Assembly: GCA_903878085.1 (NCBI GenBank)
Contig: CAIRGJ010000055.1
Span: forward strand, 141,222-205,221
Source: an uncultured Hyphomicrobiales bacterium
GTDB taxonomy: Bacteria > Pseudomonadota > Alphaproteobacteria > Rhizobiales > Xanthobacteraceae
Length of the DNA stretch: 64,000 nucleotides
Direction: 5' to 3'
Within the stretch, counting starts at the first letter, position 1, and each line of letters opens with the position of its first letter. This document shows positions 35,344-43,123 of the stretch, piece after piece. The position numbers and the translations under genes were made by a program. The notes below the pieces were generated by a model. The model saw only the letters and a program-made list of their open reading frames with translations, was not told where the DNA came from and searched no databases.

Positions 35344-35678
35344 CTTAGTACCTTTCTGGGTCTATTTGCCGTACTGGCAGTTTCGCGTAAGCGATCCCGT
35401 GGATCGGCTAATGTCTTCGCACACGGCTCCAAACGACACGTAAAAAATCATGGTTAATGACTTATGCTTCGTGGCGGATCTCGTTAACGTTTGAGTCAAA
35501 AGGTATAGGCGCAGCGCGGTCGACGCGGGGAAGTTAAAGCGCGACAAACTCGCGCTCAAAAAGCCGCTTCACAACGCGGAGCGAACTGGCGAGCCGATAC
35601 AGCGCGCCGGAAATAGCGCATTAACAATTTCCTAATGCACACGAATTCTTAACTGTCGCGGCTTATGTTTTGCGCGTC
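35344..35678. other. Divergent intergenic region upstream of flagellin 2
   Basis: 335 bp with no gene. The only motif recognised is a TTAACCAT half-site facing flagellin 2 (35450-35457). I found no sigma-54 site with correct GG-N10-GC spacing and consensus flanks. The last 60 bp before the gene at 35679 is AT-rich. Confidence 0.45.
35450..35457 (-). promoter_or_regulatory. CtrA-like half-site upstream of flagellin 2
   Basis: ATGGTTAA on the plus strand, TTAACCAT facing flagellin 2, 107 bp before its start. Confidence 0.4.
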
Positions 35679-36275
35679 ATGTCAGTATCGAGTCTAAACG
35701 CAATTTCGAGTGCAGTACACGGCGCGACTGCGGCGGGTCAGTCGAATTGGCTGCAGACCACGCTCGTCAATATCAAGAACCAAGAGAACCAAGGCGGCCT
35801 GCTGGGCATGCTGTCGGCCGCCGCCGCTGGCAATGACGGCAGCGTCAGTACGTTTATTACCAACAGCACGGCCAACGCCAACGCCTTGGCGACCATCGCG
35901 CAGACCAGCGTTACCAGCTATTCCAGCCTGATCGCGCAGCAGGCGAGCGTGCGGCAAAAGCAAGAGCAAGGGCAGAAGCTGCAAGATGCGTTGAAGTCGC
36001 TGCAGGACACCCAAAGTCAGGTTCAGCAGAAGAACGTGCTCGATCCAATCATCTATATGCCGGACGGCTCCTTCATCGACACCACCACTAATCTCATGAC
36101 GTCGGCGAACGGCACGCAGTACGACATTACGACCGGGATCAAATACGTCGACCCGAAAATGATCATTCAAATGGTCAATGGGTCATACCTCGATACCAAA
36201 AACAATATTCTCACGATGGCCGACGGGACTCGCATTGACTCGGTGACCGGCATTAAGCTTTCGACGACCGCTTGA
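35679..36275 (+). CDS. Unknown flagellar-locus protein with C-terminal 14-residue repeats
   Basis: 198 residues from ATG 35679; a TTG nine bases upstream is an alternative. The N-terminal half is Ala/Ser/Asn-rich and ends in a Gln/Lys coiled coil (QKQEQGQKLQDALKSLQDTQ). The C-terminal 75 residues contain four similar units: DGSFIDTTTNLMT, NGTQYDITTGIKY, NGSYLDTKNNILT, DGTRIDSVTGIKL. The pattern (D/N)G-S/T-x2-D-x2-T suggests small beta hairpins. I recognise no family. Its location between the flagellins and flgN-flgJ-flgI suggests a secreted or chaperone-like flagellar protein. Confidence 0.7.
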   Translation: MSVSSLNAISSAVHGATAAGQSNWLQTTLVNIKNQENQGGLLGMLSAAAAGNDGSVSTFITNSTANANALATIAQTSVTSYSSLIAQQASVRQKQEQGQKLQDALKSLQDTQSQVQQKNVLDPIIYMPDGSFIDTTTNLMTSANGTQYDITTGIKYVDPKMIIQMVNGSYLDTKNNILTMADGTRIDSVTGIKLSTTA

Positions 36276-36334
36276 TTGCCGCAGAACATCGCGCGGCGTG
36301 ACAGCCGGCGCGGCCGCCGTCAAATTCACAATAT

Positions 36335-36805
36335 CTAGAGCGAGCGGCAGACCGACATCGGCTGGCCGGTTTTGCTGCTCGGCATATTGGCCCGGCCGTT
36401 GGCGCCATACGTTGAGGGTGCGCGTTTGCGCGCGAGTTCGGCCGAGACGCCGCGGACGATGCCTTCGGCGACGGCGTGGGCCGTTGCCAGCACCGTCAGA
36501 TTGGTCTGCAGCAGGACCTGAAACGCCTCATGACGTTTGCGCAATCCATCGAGCGCTTGGGGAAGCGCTTGGGCGACGATGTTCTTGGCGGCTTTGACGC
36601 GTTCGGTTGCCGCGAAATAGTGCCTGGCCAGTTCGAGCTTGGTGTCGTCGAGTTCAGTCGCATCGCGCAGCTTGCCGGCGCGCGCGCGCGCCGTCTCCTG
36701 TTCGACGGTTTCCACCAATCGATCCATGATCATGTTCAGGTTTGCGATGGCGCGCTCGGCGTCGCTGGTGGTCTTGATCGGGGTTTGCGGCTGGGGTGCG
36801 CTCAC
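36335..36805 (-). CDS. FlgN-like flagellar export chaperone
   Basis: 156 residues from GTG 36805, which overlaps the flgJ stop as GTGA; this overlap decides the start. The helical chain has IANLNMIMDRLVETVEQETA and LELARHYFAATERVKAAKN, the long amphipathic helices expected of FlgN, the chaperone for FlgK and FlgL. Similarity is of pattern rather than strict motif. It is third in flgI-flgJ-flgN. Confidence 0.65.
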   Translation of the reverse strand: MSAPQPQTPIKTTSDAERAIANLNMIMDRLVETVEQETARARAGKLRDATELDDTKLELARHYFAATERVKAAKNIVAQALPQALDGLRKRHEAFQVLLQTNLTVLATAHAVAEGIVRGVSAELARKRAPSTYGANGRANMPSSKTGQPMSVCRSL

Positions 36806-37161
36806 GCTCTGGCCTCCTGATGCGCGATCAGACTCTTGTAGACCTGATCGGCAATGCCGATGCCGCCCGACTTGGCGAAGGACTTGGCGTATTCGTCGGT
36901 GAGAAAAGAGCGCCACACGCCAGTCGCGCCGCTGCCGCCGAACGGGCCGTCGCCGCCAATGCCGGTGAACATCTGCTGGAACATCGAATTGAGAAACACC
37001 GCTTCGAAGTCCTGCGACGACGCCTTGGCTTTCGCCTTGGTGGCGTCGGAAGGGCTCGCCGCCTTGGTGACGTCGGACTGGTTGGCCACTGCCGGCTTCT
37101 TGGCATTGAGCAGATCGAGCGGGCTCAGGCCGGGCGCGGTGAGGGATGCGATGCCGGCCAT
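36802..37161 (-). CDS. flgJ: Rod-binding protein FlgJ, N-terminal domain only
   Basis: 119 residues from ATG 37161, whose A overlaps the flgI stop (TGATG). The region SSQDFEAVFLNSMFQQMFTG with WRSFLTDEYAKSFAKSGGIG-IADQVYKSL is the FlgJ rod-binding domain. The C-terminal muramidase domain of enterobacterial FlgJ is absent, as is usual in alphaproteobacteria, where a separate SagA-type lysozyme works with it. It assists rod assembly in the periplasm. Confidence 0.85.
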   Translation of the reverse strand: MAGIASLTAPGLSPLDLLNAKKPAVANQSDVTKAASPSDATKAKAKASSQDFEAVFLNSMFQQMFTGIGGDGPFGGSGATGVWRSFLTDEYAKSFAKSGGIGIADQVYKSLIAHQEARA

Positions 37162-38276
37162 CACATCACCTCGATATCGGCTTGGATCGCGCCGGCGGCT
37201 TTGATCGCTTGCAGGATGGCGATCATGTCGCGCGGGCCGATGCCGAGCGAGTTGAGGCCATCGACCAGTTGCTGCAGCGAGACGCCATCGCGCACCAGCG
37301 CCAGCTTCTTGCCGTCCTCCTGCACGCCGATCCGCGTGCGGGGAACGACCTGGGTCGTGCCGCCGCGCGAGAACGGCGACGGCTGGCTGACCTGGGCGCT
37401 CTCGGTAATGGTGACGGTCAAGTTACCCTGCGCCACCGCTACCATCGACACCCGCACGTCGCGGCCCATGACGATGATGCCGGAGCGTTCGTCGATCACG
37501 ATCTTGGCGGCGAGGTCGGGCTCGACCTGGAGCTGTTCGATCTCGGTGAGCAGCGAGATCACGTTGCCGCGGTATTGCTGCGGTATCGTGATGCCGATCG
37601 TGCCCGGATCCAGCGGCTCGGCGGTCGGCACGCCGATGAAGTCATTGATGGCGGCGGCGATGCGCTTGGCGGTGGTGAAATCGGGGTTGCGCAACGCCAT
37701 GCGTAGCTGGCTGAGCTTGTTGAGGGTGAATTCGATTTCGCGCTCGATCAGCGCGCCGTTGGAGATGCGGCCGACGGTCGGCACGCCGCGCACGATCTTG
37801 GCGGCTTCGCCTTCGGCCTGAAAACCGCCGATCGCCACCGACCCTTGCGCGACCGCGTAGACATTGCCGTCGGCGCCGAGCAGCGGGGTGACCAGCAGCA
37901 CGCCGCCTTGCAGGCTCTTGCTGTCGCCGAGAGCCGATACCGTGACATCAATACGGGTGCCCTGGGTGCCGAACGGGGGCAGGTTGGCCGTTACCATCAC
38001 TGCCGCGACGTTGCCGGTGCGCAGCGTTTGGCCGCGGACGTTGACGCCGAGACGTTCCAGCATCGCGGTCAGCGACTGTTTGGTGAAGGGGATATTGTTG
38101 AGAGTGTCACCTGTGCCGTTGAGTCCGACCACGAGGCCGTACCCAATGAGCTGGTTCTGGCGCACGCCCTCGATATTCGCGAGGTCCTTGATGCGCGAGG
38201 TCGCCCCGGCACTCCCCGGGACGAACAGACAGATGAGTAGCGCCGCACGGAATGCGGCCAGCAAGGTCCTCGTCAT
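37161..38276 (-). CDS. flgI: Flagellar P-ring protein FlgI
   Basis: 371 residues from ATG 38276, with GGGGAG 5 bp upstream. A signal peptide (LLAAFRAALLICLFVPGSAG) is followed by RIKDLANIEGVRQNQLIGYG-LVVGLNGTGD, the FlgI signature, and a C-terminal SLQQLVDGLNSLGIGPRDMI. It forms the periplasmic ring around the rod. The promoter is a sigma-54 site (38315-38330), and an FlbD-like palindrome lies 94 bp further upstream. First gene of flgI-flgJ-flgN, divergent from fliX. Confidence 0.95.
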   Translation of the reverse strand: MTRTLLAAFRAALLICLFVPGSAGATSRIKDLANIEGVRQNQLIGYGLVVGLNGTGDTLNNIPFTKQSLTAMLERLGVNVRGQTLRTGNVAAVMVTANLPPFGTQGTRIDVTVSALGDSKSLQGGVLLVTPLLGADGNVYAVAQGSVAIGGFQAEGEAAKIVRGVPTVGRISNGALIEREIEFTLNKLSQLRMALRNPDFTTAKRIAAAINDFIGVPTAEPLDPGTIGITIPQQYRGNVISLLTEIEQLQVEPDLAAKIVIDERSGIIVMGRDVRVSMVAVAQGNLTVTITESAQVSQPSPFSRGGTTQVVPRTRIGVQEDGKKLALVRDGVSLQQLVDGLNSLGIGPRDMIAILQAIKAAGAIQADIEVM

Positions 38277-38314
38277 CACTGCTCCCCAATGTGACGGTGG
38301 CTGTCATCTAATAT

Positions 38315-38330
38315 GCGAGCGCCGTGCCAA
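38315..38330 (-). promoter_or_regulatory. Sigma-54 promoter of flgI
   Basis: TTGGCACGGCGCTCGC on the minus strand. The -24 half is an exact TTGGCACG and GG-N10-GC spacing is correct; the -12 half is TCGC instead of TTGC. The predicted start is about 27 bp before the flgI ATG. It differs from the flgF promoter in only two positions. Confidence 0.8.
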
Positions 38331-38412
38331 CCCGCGGACGCTACTCAAGACTCTGGCAGCGTTGAAGATTTGGAATCGCCGCCGCGAAACGCGCCGGCCC
38401 GGCGCCCGGCAT

Positions 38413-38449
38413 TAAACGTCCCGTCCGGCAAAAACTGCCGGGACGTTTA
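38413..38449. promoter_or_regulatory. FlbD-like palindrome in the flgI-fliX gap
   Basis: The core CCGGCAAAAACTGCCG (38425-38440) is the CGGCA-N5-TGCCG palindrome found at five flagellar intergenic regions. It is nested in a larger inverted repeat TAAACGTCCCG / CGGGACGTTTA (38413-38423 and 38439-38449). It lies 94 bp from the flgI sigma-54 element and 16 bp from the fliX CtrA-like half-site, so it could activate one gene and repress the other. Confidence 0.6.
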
Positions 38450-38456
38450 CGGCGCA

Positions 38457-38464
38457 TTAACCAT
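38457..38464 (+). promoter_or_regulatory. CtrA-like half-site upstream of fliX
   Basis: TTAACCAT 57 bp before the fliX ATG. fliX is a CtrA-controlled early gene in Caulobacter. Confidence 0.5.
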
Positions 38465-38520
38465 AACCGCGCAGTCTCAGGGCTCGGGGACCGATACGAT
38501 TTCCGGTGGGGCTACTCGCC

Positions 38521-38937
38521 ATGCGCATCTACGGACCGAATGGAGCCGCGCTCGCGTCCGCGCCTAAATCCGCGCGCCGTCCCGCCGCCGGTGGATTTTC
38601 CGTCAGCGAGGAAGAGGCGCCGCGCAATACGGCCGCCACCAGCTCACTCCGTTCGGTTTCGACGCTCGACGCGCTGATGGCGCTGCAAGGCGTCGACGAC
38701 CCGGCCGAGCGCAAGAAGCGCGCGGTCGCCAAAGGCCGTAATGCCCTCGACGTGCTCGATGCCCTCAAGGTCGCGGTATTGGACGGCAGCATCGACAGCT
38801 CGACGCTGGCCCGCCTCAAAGTCGCGTCCGAAGGCCTGACCGAAGGCTCCGGCGATGCCGGGCTGGACACGGTTTTGGGCGAAATCGACCTCCGGGTCGC
38901 CGTGGAACTGGCAAAAGCCGGGCGCCGGCAGGCCTAA
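38521..38937 (+). CDS. fliX: Flagellar assembly regulator FliX
   Basis: 138 residues from ATG 38521 (MRIYGPNGAALASAPKSARR), the length of Caulobacter FliX. SVSTLDALMALQGVDDPAER-KKRAVAKGRNALDVLDALKV is the conserved core. FliX couples completion of the inner flagellar structure to the sigma-54 activator FlbD. Divergent from flgI, the same order as in Caulobacter. No flbD gene lies in this window. Confidence 0.9.
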   Translation: MRIYGPNGAALASAPKSARRPAAGGFSVSEEEAPRNTAATSSLRSVSTLDALMALQGVDDPAERKKRAVAKGRNALDVLDALKVAVLDGSIDSSTLARLKVASEGLTEGSGDAGLDTVLGEIDLRVAVELAKAGRRQA

Positions 38938-39109
38938 AGTCCCAGGCCGAGTTCCACGAAATCATTAAGTCATTGAATTGTCACACTAATCTGACAGGCC
39001 TCCCGGGCTAGCTGCGATATTGTCGCAGCAGCGGCACGCGTATATAAGCTCGCCGCGCGGGGGTTAAGACTTCGCTCTAACGATAAGAGAAGTCAGGGGA
39101 GTCACTGGC

Positions 39110-39523
39110 ATGTTGGCCAAGACGAAAACCTACAAGCCGTCGGACAAGGAGCCGTTCATGAACGAACGGCAGCGGGACTACTTCCGCAAACGGCTGCAGG
39201 CGTGGCGTGACGACATTCTGAAAGAAGCCAAGGAAACGCTGGTTCATCTTCAGGAAGAGAACCAGAACCATCCCGATCTTGCGGATCGTGCCTCTTCCGA
39301 GACCGACCGGGCCATCGAGCTGCGCTCCCGTGATCGCCAGCGCAAACTGATCGCCAAGATCGACGAGGCGCTGGTCCGCATCGACGATGGCACCTACGGC
39401 TACTGCGAAGAGACCGGCGAGCCGATCTCGCTGCGCCGGCTGGAAGCGCGCCCGATCGCCACGCTGTCGGTCGAAGCGCAGGAACGCCACGAGCGGCGCG
39501 AGCGGATCTATCGCGACGATTGA
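39110..39523 (+). CDS. dksA: RNA polymerase-binding transcription factor DksA
   Basis: 137 residues. The coiled-coil tip region is LVHLQEENQNHPDLADRASS-ETDRAIELRSRDRQRK; the C-terminal globular domain has YGYCEETGEPISLRRLEARP. Of the four zinc-finger cysteines of E. coli DksA only the first is kept (C, T, S, A at the four positions), which is the common alphaproteobacterial form. It acts with ppGpp in the RNA polymerase secondary channel. Monocistronic with its own terminator. Confidence 0.95.
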   Translation: MLAKTKTYKPSDKEPFMNERQRDYFRKRLQAWRDDILKEAKETLVHLQEENQNHPDLADRASSETDRAIELRSRDRQRKLIAKIDEALVRIDDGTYGYCEETGEPISLRRLEARPIATLSVEAQERHERRERIYRDD

Positions 39524-39551
39524 GGGCAGGGCGAAGCGCAAGAATTCAAAT

Positions 39552-39577
39552 GGCCGGGGATTTCCCCGGCCGTTTTT
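39552..39577 (+). terminator. Intrinsic terminator of dksA
   Basis: GGCCGGGG (39552-39559), loop ATTT, CCCCGGCC (39564-39571), then GTTTTTG. It begins 29 bp after the dksA stop. Confidence 0.9.
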
Positions 39578-39590
39578 GTTGGCACATCTC

Positions 39591-39744
39591 TGTCATTGCC
39601 GGGCAAAGCCGTCCAAAGGACGGCGTCGCTTTCGCTCGCCTATGACCCGGCAATCCATGAGATTGCGCGCCAAAGGCAGGCTTACGTGAATCCTTCATGC
39701 GCTGACGCTACTCATGGATGCCCGGGTCAAGCCCGGGCATGACA
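39591..39744. repeat. Long dispersed repeat, copy 1
   Basis: The ends are GTCATTGCCGGGC and GCCCGGGCATGAC (near-perfect inverted repeats). The inner part (GCCGTCC-AAGG-CGGCGTCGCTT, CCCGGC-ATCCA, TGGATGCCCGG) matches the copy at 44776-44898. It is about 30 bp longer than that copy because of a different centre. It looks like a non-autonomous mobile or REP-type element. Confidence 0.75.
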
Positions 39745-39844
39745 CTCAGTGTGTCGCGTGCTCATCGATTCAATTTTCAAACAGCTATTAGCCAACGCTT
39801 CGCCGCCCGTATTCTTTATCGGCCCCGGGCAGGCCGTCTTCCCT

Positions 39845-40190
39845 TTCCTTGCCCCTCGCAAAAAGCGAGGGGATGGAGCGCCGCGAGGCGCAACCATCAG
39901 TCCACGCCTGGCGAGGCGTGTGCGCATCTGGCGAGATGCGCTGCGCCCCTCGGCGCTCCACAAGCGGCTTTTCTGTCCCCGGGACCGTGCTTCCGGGTGC
40001 CGACGGAGGCCTCGTGGCCCCCCGATCCGGCAGACTTTCGTCCACCTTCGTCTGCACCGCGTCCAGCCATTCAAGGCAGTCCCCCGTAGTGGGAGCGGAC
40101 GGTTCCCCGGAGCCTCCCGAGTTCGGGGTTACGAACCCCGCCCGCAGGCGCCGCACCTGGCTTCATCTTCAAGACGTCCCTAGAAGACGC
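39845..40190. ncRNA. Multi-hairpin structured element, possible ncRNA or mobile palindrome
   Basis: Hairpin 1 is CCCCTCGC-AAAAA-GCGAGGGG (39852-39872). Then TGGAGCGCCG (39874-39883) pairs with CGGCGCTCCA (39951-39960), and inside it GGCGCA (39887-39892) pairs with TGCGCC (39942-39947). These enclose two back-to-back hairpins with GGCG loops: CACGCCT/AGGCGTG (39903-39920) and GCGCATCT/AGATGCGC (39922-39941). The result is a three-way junction. A further hairpin is CGGGGTT-ACG-AACCCCG (40124-40140). Frames through it are not gene-like. Direction and transcription are unknown. Confidence 0.45.
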
Positions 40191-40363
40191 CCCTCATTGA
40201 GCCAAGCGAGGCAGATCATAATCCTAGAAAGGACTACGGTCAAGGGCGCGGCTGAATTTATTCCAGATTCAGGAAGCGCCGGCAACCGCATCCCTAAGCC
40301 GCCCCTCCATCTTGAATTGAAATCCGCTCTCCGCCTCGTCGCACTTGCCCCTCAAAACGCACA

Positions 40364-40394
40364 CGGCCTCCGGGTGGGGAGCATCCGGAGGCCG
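40364..40394. repeat. 10-bp inverted repeat downstream of flgH
   Basis: CGGCCTCCGG (40364-40373) and CCGGAGGCCG (40385-40394) with an 11-nt spacer. It lies about 125 bp past the flgH stop, in the direction of flgH transcription. There is no T-run, so termination is uncertain. Confidence 0.5.
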
Positions 40395-40518
40395 CGTCGT
40401 TGACGCCGTTTTACGCTCGCGAGACGCGAAACGGCGGGGGAGGTCGTTAAGCCACGCTACTGACGGGTAAATCCTTGGCGTTCGAACCGGTCGGTCGCCG
40501 CTTTCAAAATATTGCGCG

Positions 40519-41274
40519 CTAGAACGGCAGCACCACGTCGAGCACCTGCTGGCCGTAGCGCGGCTGTTGCACGTCGGTGATCTGGCCGCGGCCGCCATAG
40601 GCGATGCGGGCCTGCGCGATCTTGTTGCTGTCGATGGTGTTGTCGCTTTCGATATCCTCGGGCCGCACCACGCCGGCAACGATCAGTTCGCGGATTTCGA
40701 AATTGACCCGGATCTCCTGGCGGCCTTCGACCACCATGTTGCCGTTCGGCAGCACCTGCGTGACGACGCCCGCGACGTTGGTCGACAACGCCTCCTGGCG
40801 GTTGACCGAGCCCTTGCCGTCGCTCGACGAGCTCGAGTCGGCGGTGAGGATGCGGCCGGGCAGGATCGCGGTAGCCGGCGTCGGGATCGTCTTGCTGCCG
40901 AGGAAATCGGTGACGCCGGAATCTTCCTTGTTCGCCCGGCTGCGCTGGGTCTCGTTGGCGATGTTGGCCTTGTCGGTGATGTTGACCTTGACCGTGAGGA
41001 TGTCACCGACCTGGTGGGCGCGCTGATCCTTGAAGAAGGCGCGCGAGCCGTTGCGCCACAACGAATTCGGATTGTACGAGGCCGGCTGCGCCGCCGGCAT
41101 CGGCATCTGCACCGGCTTGTAGCCCGGCCGCGCCGTCGGATTATCGACCGCGGAGAGCGCCGGCTGTTCGCCGACATTCTTCAGCCGGTCGAAGGCGGCA
41201 CAACCGCTCAGCAACGACGTCGCGATCGTGGCCAGGACCGCATGACGCAACACAATAATAACATTCATCGGCAT
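40519..41274 (-). CDS. flgH: Flagellar L-ring lipoprotein FlgH
   Basis: 251 residues from ATG 41274; a second in-frame ATG at 41268 is also possible. The lipobox LLSGC marks the mature N-terminal Cys. NSLWRNGSRAFFKDQRAHQV-GDILTVKVNITDKANIANET is the FlgH core, and GVVRPEDIESDNTIDSNKIA-QARIAYGGRG the conserved end. It forms the outer-membrane ring around the rod. Last gene of flgF-flgG-flgA-flgH. Confidence 0.95.
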   Translation of the reverse strand: MPMNVIIVLRHAVLATIATSLLSGCAAFDRLKNVGEQPALSAVDNPTARPGYKPVQMPMPAAQPASYNPNSLWRNGSRAFFKDQRAHQVGDILTVKVNITDKANIANETQRSRANKEDSGVTDFLGSKTIPTPATAILPGRILTADSSSSSDGKGSVNRQEALSTNVAGVVTQVLPNGNMVVEGRQEIRVNFEIRELIVAGVVRPEDIESDNTIDSNKIAQARIAYGGRGQITDVQQPRYGQQVLDVVLPF

Positions 41275-41298
41275 CACTTTCACATTTTGCTCGGGCGC

Positions 41299-42306
41299 TT
41301 AGCGCGCGTCGGCGTTACTCGGAGAAAGGTTGGCGGCAAGCTTGGGCTGACGGCTGCTGATCATGACGCGGCCGGGACCGACCACGACGCCTTGCACGGT
41401 GCGTTTGGATTGCTCGTTGAGGACACTGATGGTGTCGCCTTCGGCGCCGCCATCGAGCGCCTTGCCGCGCACCGTCAGCAGGATGCCGGGAATTTCAAAC
41501 ACCAGCGTCACAGTTTCATTGCGCGACACCAGCTCGGGCTTCATCAGCTCGGCAGAGCGCAGCGGGCGGCCGGGCTGCAACGCGGCGCGGGCGGCTAAGC
41601 CGACCGCTTGGCTGAGATCGACAACGATGTCGCGGCCGACATCGGCGCGGGCGCGCCGCTCGATTCCGACGTCGCCGTCCTTGAGCACCGCGCCGCGTTC
41701 GATCGGGTGCAATACGGTGACGACGTCGACGGCGGGGACGGCGCGGCCGCTCAGCCGCAACATGCCGCGATTGACGGCGCCGGTCGGAATTTCGACGGTG
41801 GCGTCGAAGTGGCCGGTGCGCGCGTCGTAAGTGACGCGCGACACCCGCGGCTCGCCCTGGGCGTTCGGCTCGACCTGGATCGCGCGCATCTCGCGCTCGA
41901 AGCTGATCGCGATGTTCTTGGCGTCGCCGAGCGAGAATTGCTTGGACAGCGCGGTGGCGACGGTGTCCTCGACCTGCTTGGCCGGGATGGTGCGGCTGGC
42001 GCGGGTCACGATCACTTCGCTCAGGCCGTTGGTATCGAGCCCGATCAGCGCATGGGCGCGAACCGCCTCGACCACCGTATCGGCCGACACCGTGCCGGTG
42101 GCGCCGAGGTCGGGGGCGCGGAAGATCGGCACATTGGCGATGATGCCGGCGCGATCGACCAGATCGCCGATGCGCACGATGTCGCCGGTGATGGTCGCTT
42201 CGGCGCGCAGCACCGGCCGTTGCTGGTCGAGCGGCGGCAGCGTTTGCGCGCTGGCTGCGCCGACGGTGAGCATGCTTGCAAGAACTGCGGTGCAGAGACG
42301 GATCAT
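41299..42306 (-). CDS. flgA: P-ring assembly chaperone FlgA
   Basis: 335 residues. A signal peptide (MIRLCTAVLASMLTVGAASA-Q) precedes the mature chain; the C-terminal SAF-type domain has LHPIERGAVLKDGDVGIER, AARAALQPGRPLRSAELMKP and VTLVFEIPGILLTVRGKALD. It helps assemble FlgI in the periplasm. The alphaproteobacterial protein is longer than E. coli FlgA because of its N-terminal part. It lies 10 bp from flgG and 24 bp from flgH. Confidence 0.9.
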   Translation of the reverse strand: MIRLCTAVLASMLTVGAASAQTLPPLDQQRPVLRAEATITGDIVRIGDLVDRAGIIANVPIFRAPDLGATGTVSADTVVEAVRAHALIGLDTNGLSEVIVTRASRTIPAKQVEDTVATALSKQFSLGDAKNIAISFEREMRAIQVEPNAQGEPRVSRVTYDARTGHFDATVEIPTGAVNRGMLRLSGRAVPAVDVVTVLHPIERGAVLKDGDVGIERRARADVGRDIVVDLSQAVGLAARAALQPGRPLRSAELMKPELVSRNETVTLVFEIPGILLTVRGKALDGGAEGDTISVLNEQSKRTVQGVVVGPGRVMISSRQPKLAANLSPSNADAR

Positions 42307-42315
42307 GATTTTGCC

Positions 42316-43104
42316 TCAGCGCATCAGGTTGGATGTTGCCGACAGCATCTGGTCGGCGGCGGTGATGACCTTGCCGTTCATTTCATAGGCGCGTTGCGCG
42401 GCGATCAGATCGGAGATCTCGCTCACGGCCTCGACGTTGGCCTGTTCGAGATTGCCTTGCTGCAGGTCGCCGACGCCATCGACGCCCGGCAGCGCGTCTT
42501 GCGGCGTGCCGGAGGCGGGGGTCTCGGTGAACATGTTGTCGCCGACCGACAGCAGGCCGGCCTGATTGATGAAGCGCGTCAGTTGTATCTGGCCGAGCAC
42601 GGTCGGCGTGGTGCTGCCTGCCGCCGTGACCGACACCTGGCCTTGCGCGTTGATCGTCAATCCGCTGGAATTCGCCGGGATCGTGATCGCCGGCTGCACG
42701 ACGTTGCCCTGCGCGGTGACGATACGGCCCTGCGCGTCCATCTGGAACGAGCCGTCGCGGGTGTAGGAGTAGGAGCCGTCCGGCAGCTGGATCTTGAAGA
42801 AGCCGTCGCCGCGGATGGCAATGTCGAGCGTGCTGCCGGTGGCCGACAGCGTGCCTTGCGTCATCAGGCGCGGCGTGCCGACGGTCTTGACGCCGCCGCC
42901 GAGATCGATGCCGACCGGCAGGATGTTGCCCGACGCCGAGGTCTGCGTGCCGACGCGGCTGACGTGCTCGTACAGCAGATCCTGGAATTCGGCGCGCTGG
43001 CGTTTGTAGCCGGTGGTGCGCATGTTGGCGATGTTGTTGGAGATGACCTGAACATTGAGTTCCTGGGCCTGCATCCCGGTCGCCGCGGTGTGAAGAGCTC
43101 GCAT
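42316..43104 (-). CDS. flgG: Distal rod protein FlgG
   Basis: 262 residues, the standard FlgG length. MRALHTAATGMQAQELNVQV with ISNNIANMRTTGYKRQRAEF is the N-terminal signature, and LEQANVEAVSEISDLIAAQR-AYEMNGKVI the C-terminal D0 helix. It forms the distal rod. Preceded by flgF with a 19-bp gap. Confidence 0.95.
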   Translation of the reverse strand: MRALHTAATGMQAQELNVQVISNNIANMRTTGYKRQRAEFQDLLYEHVSRVGTQTSASGNILPVGIDLGGGVKTVGTPRLMTQGTLSATGSTLDIAIRGDGFFKIQLPDGSYSYTRDGSFQMDAQGRIVTAQGNVVQPAITIPANSSGLTINAQGQVSVTAAGSTTPTVLGQIQLTRFINQAGLLSVGDNMFTETPASGTPQDALPGVDGVGDLQQGNLEQANVEAVSEISDLIAAQRAYEMNGKVITAADQMLSATSNLMR

Positions 43105-43123
43105 GTACTAGATCCCTCAGCGT

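Noticed and set aside
39727..40183. Several 115-184-residue frames on both strands of the structured element
   Set aside because: They overlap a dense set of hairpins, lack ribosome sites and look like repeat-derived spurious proteins.
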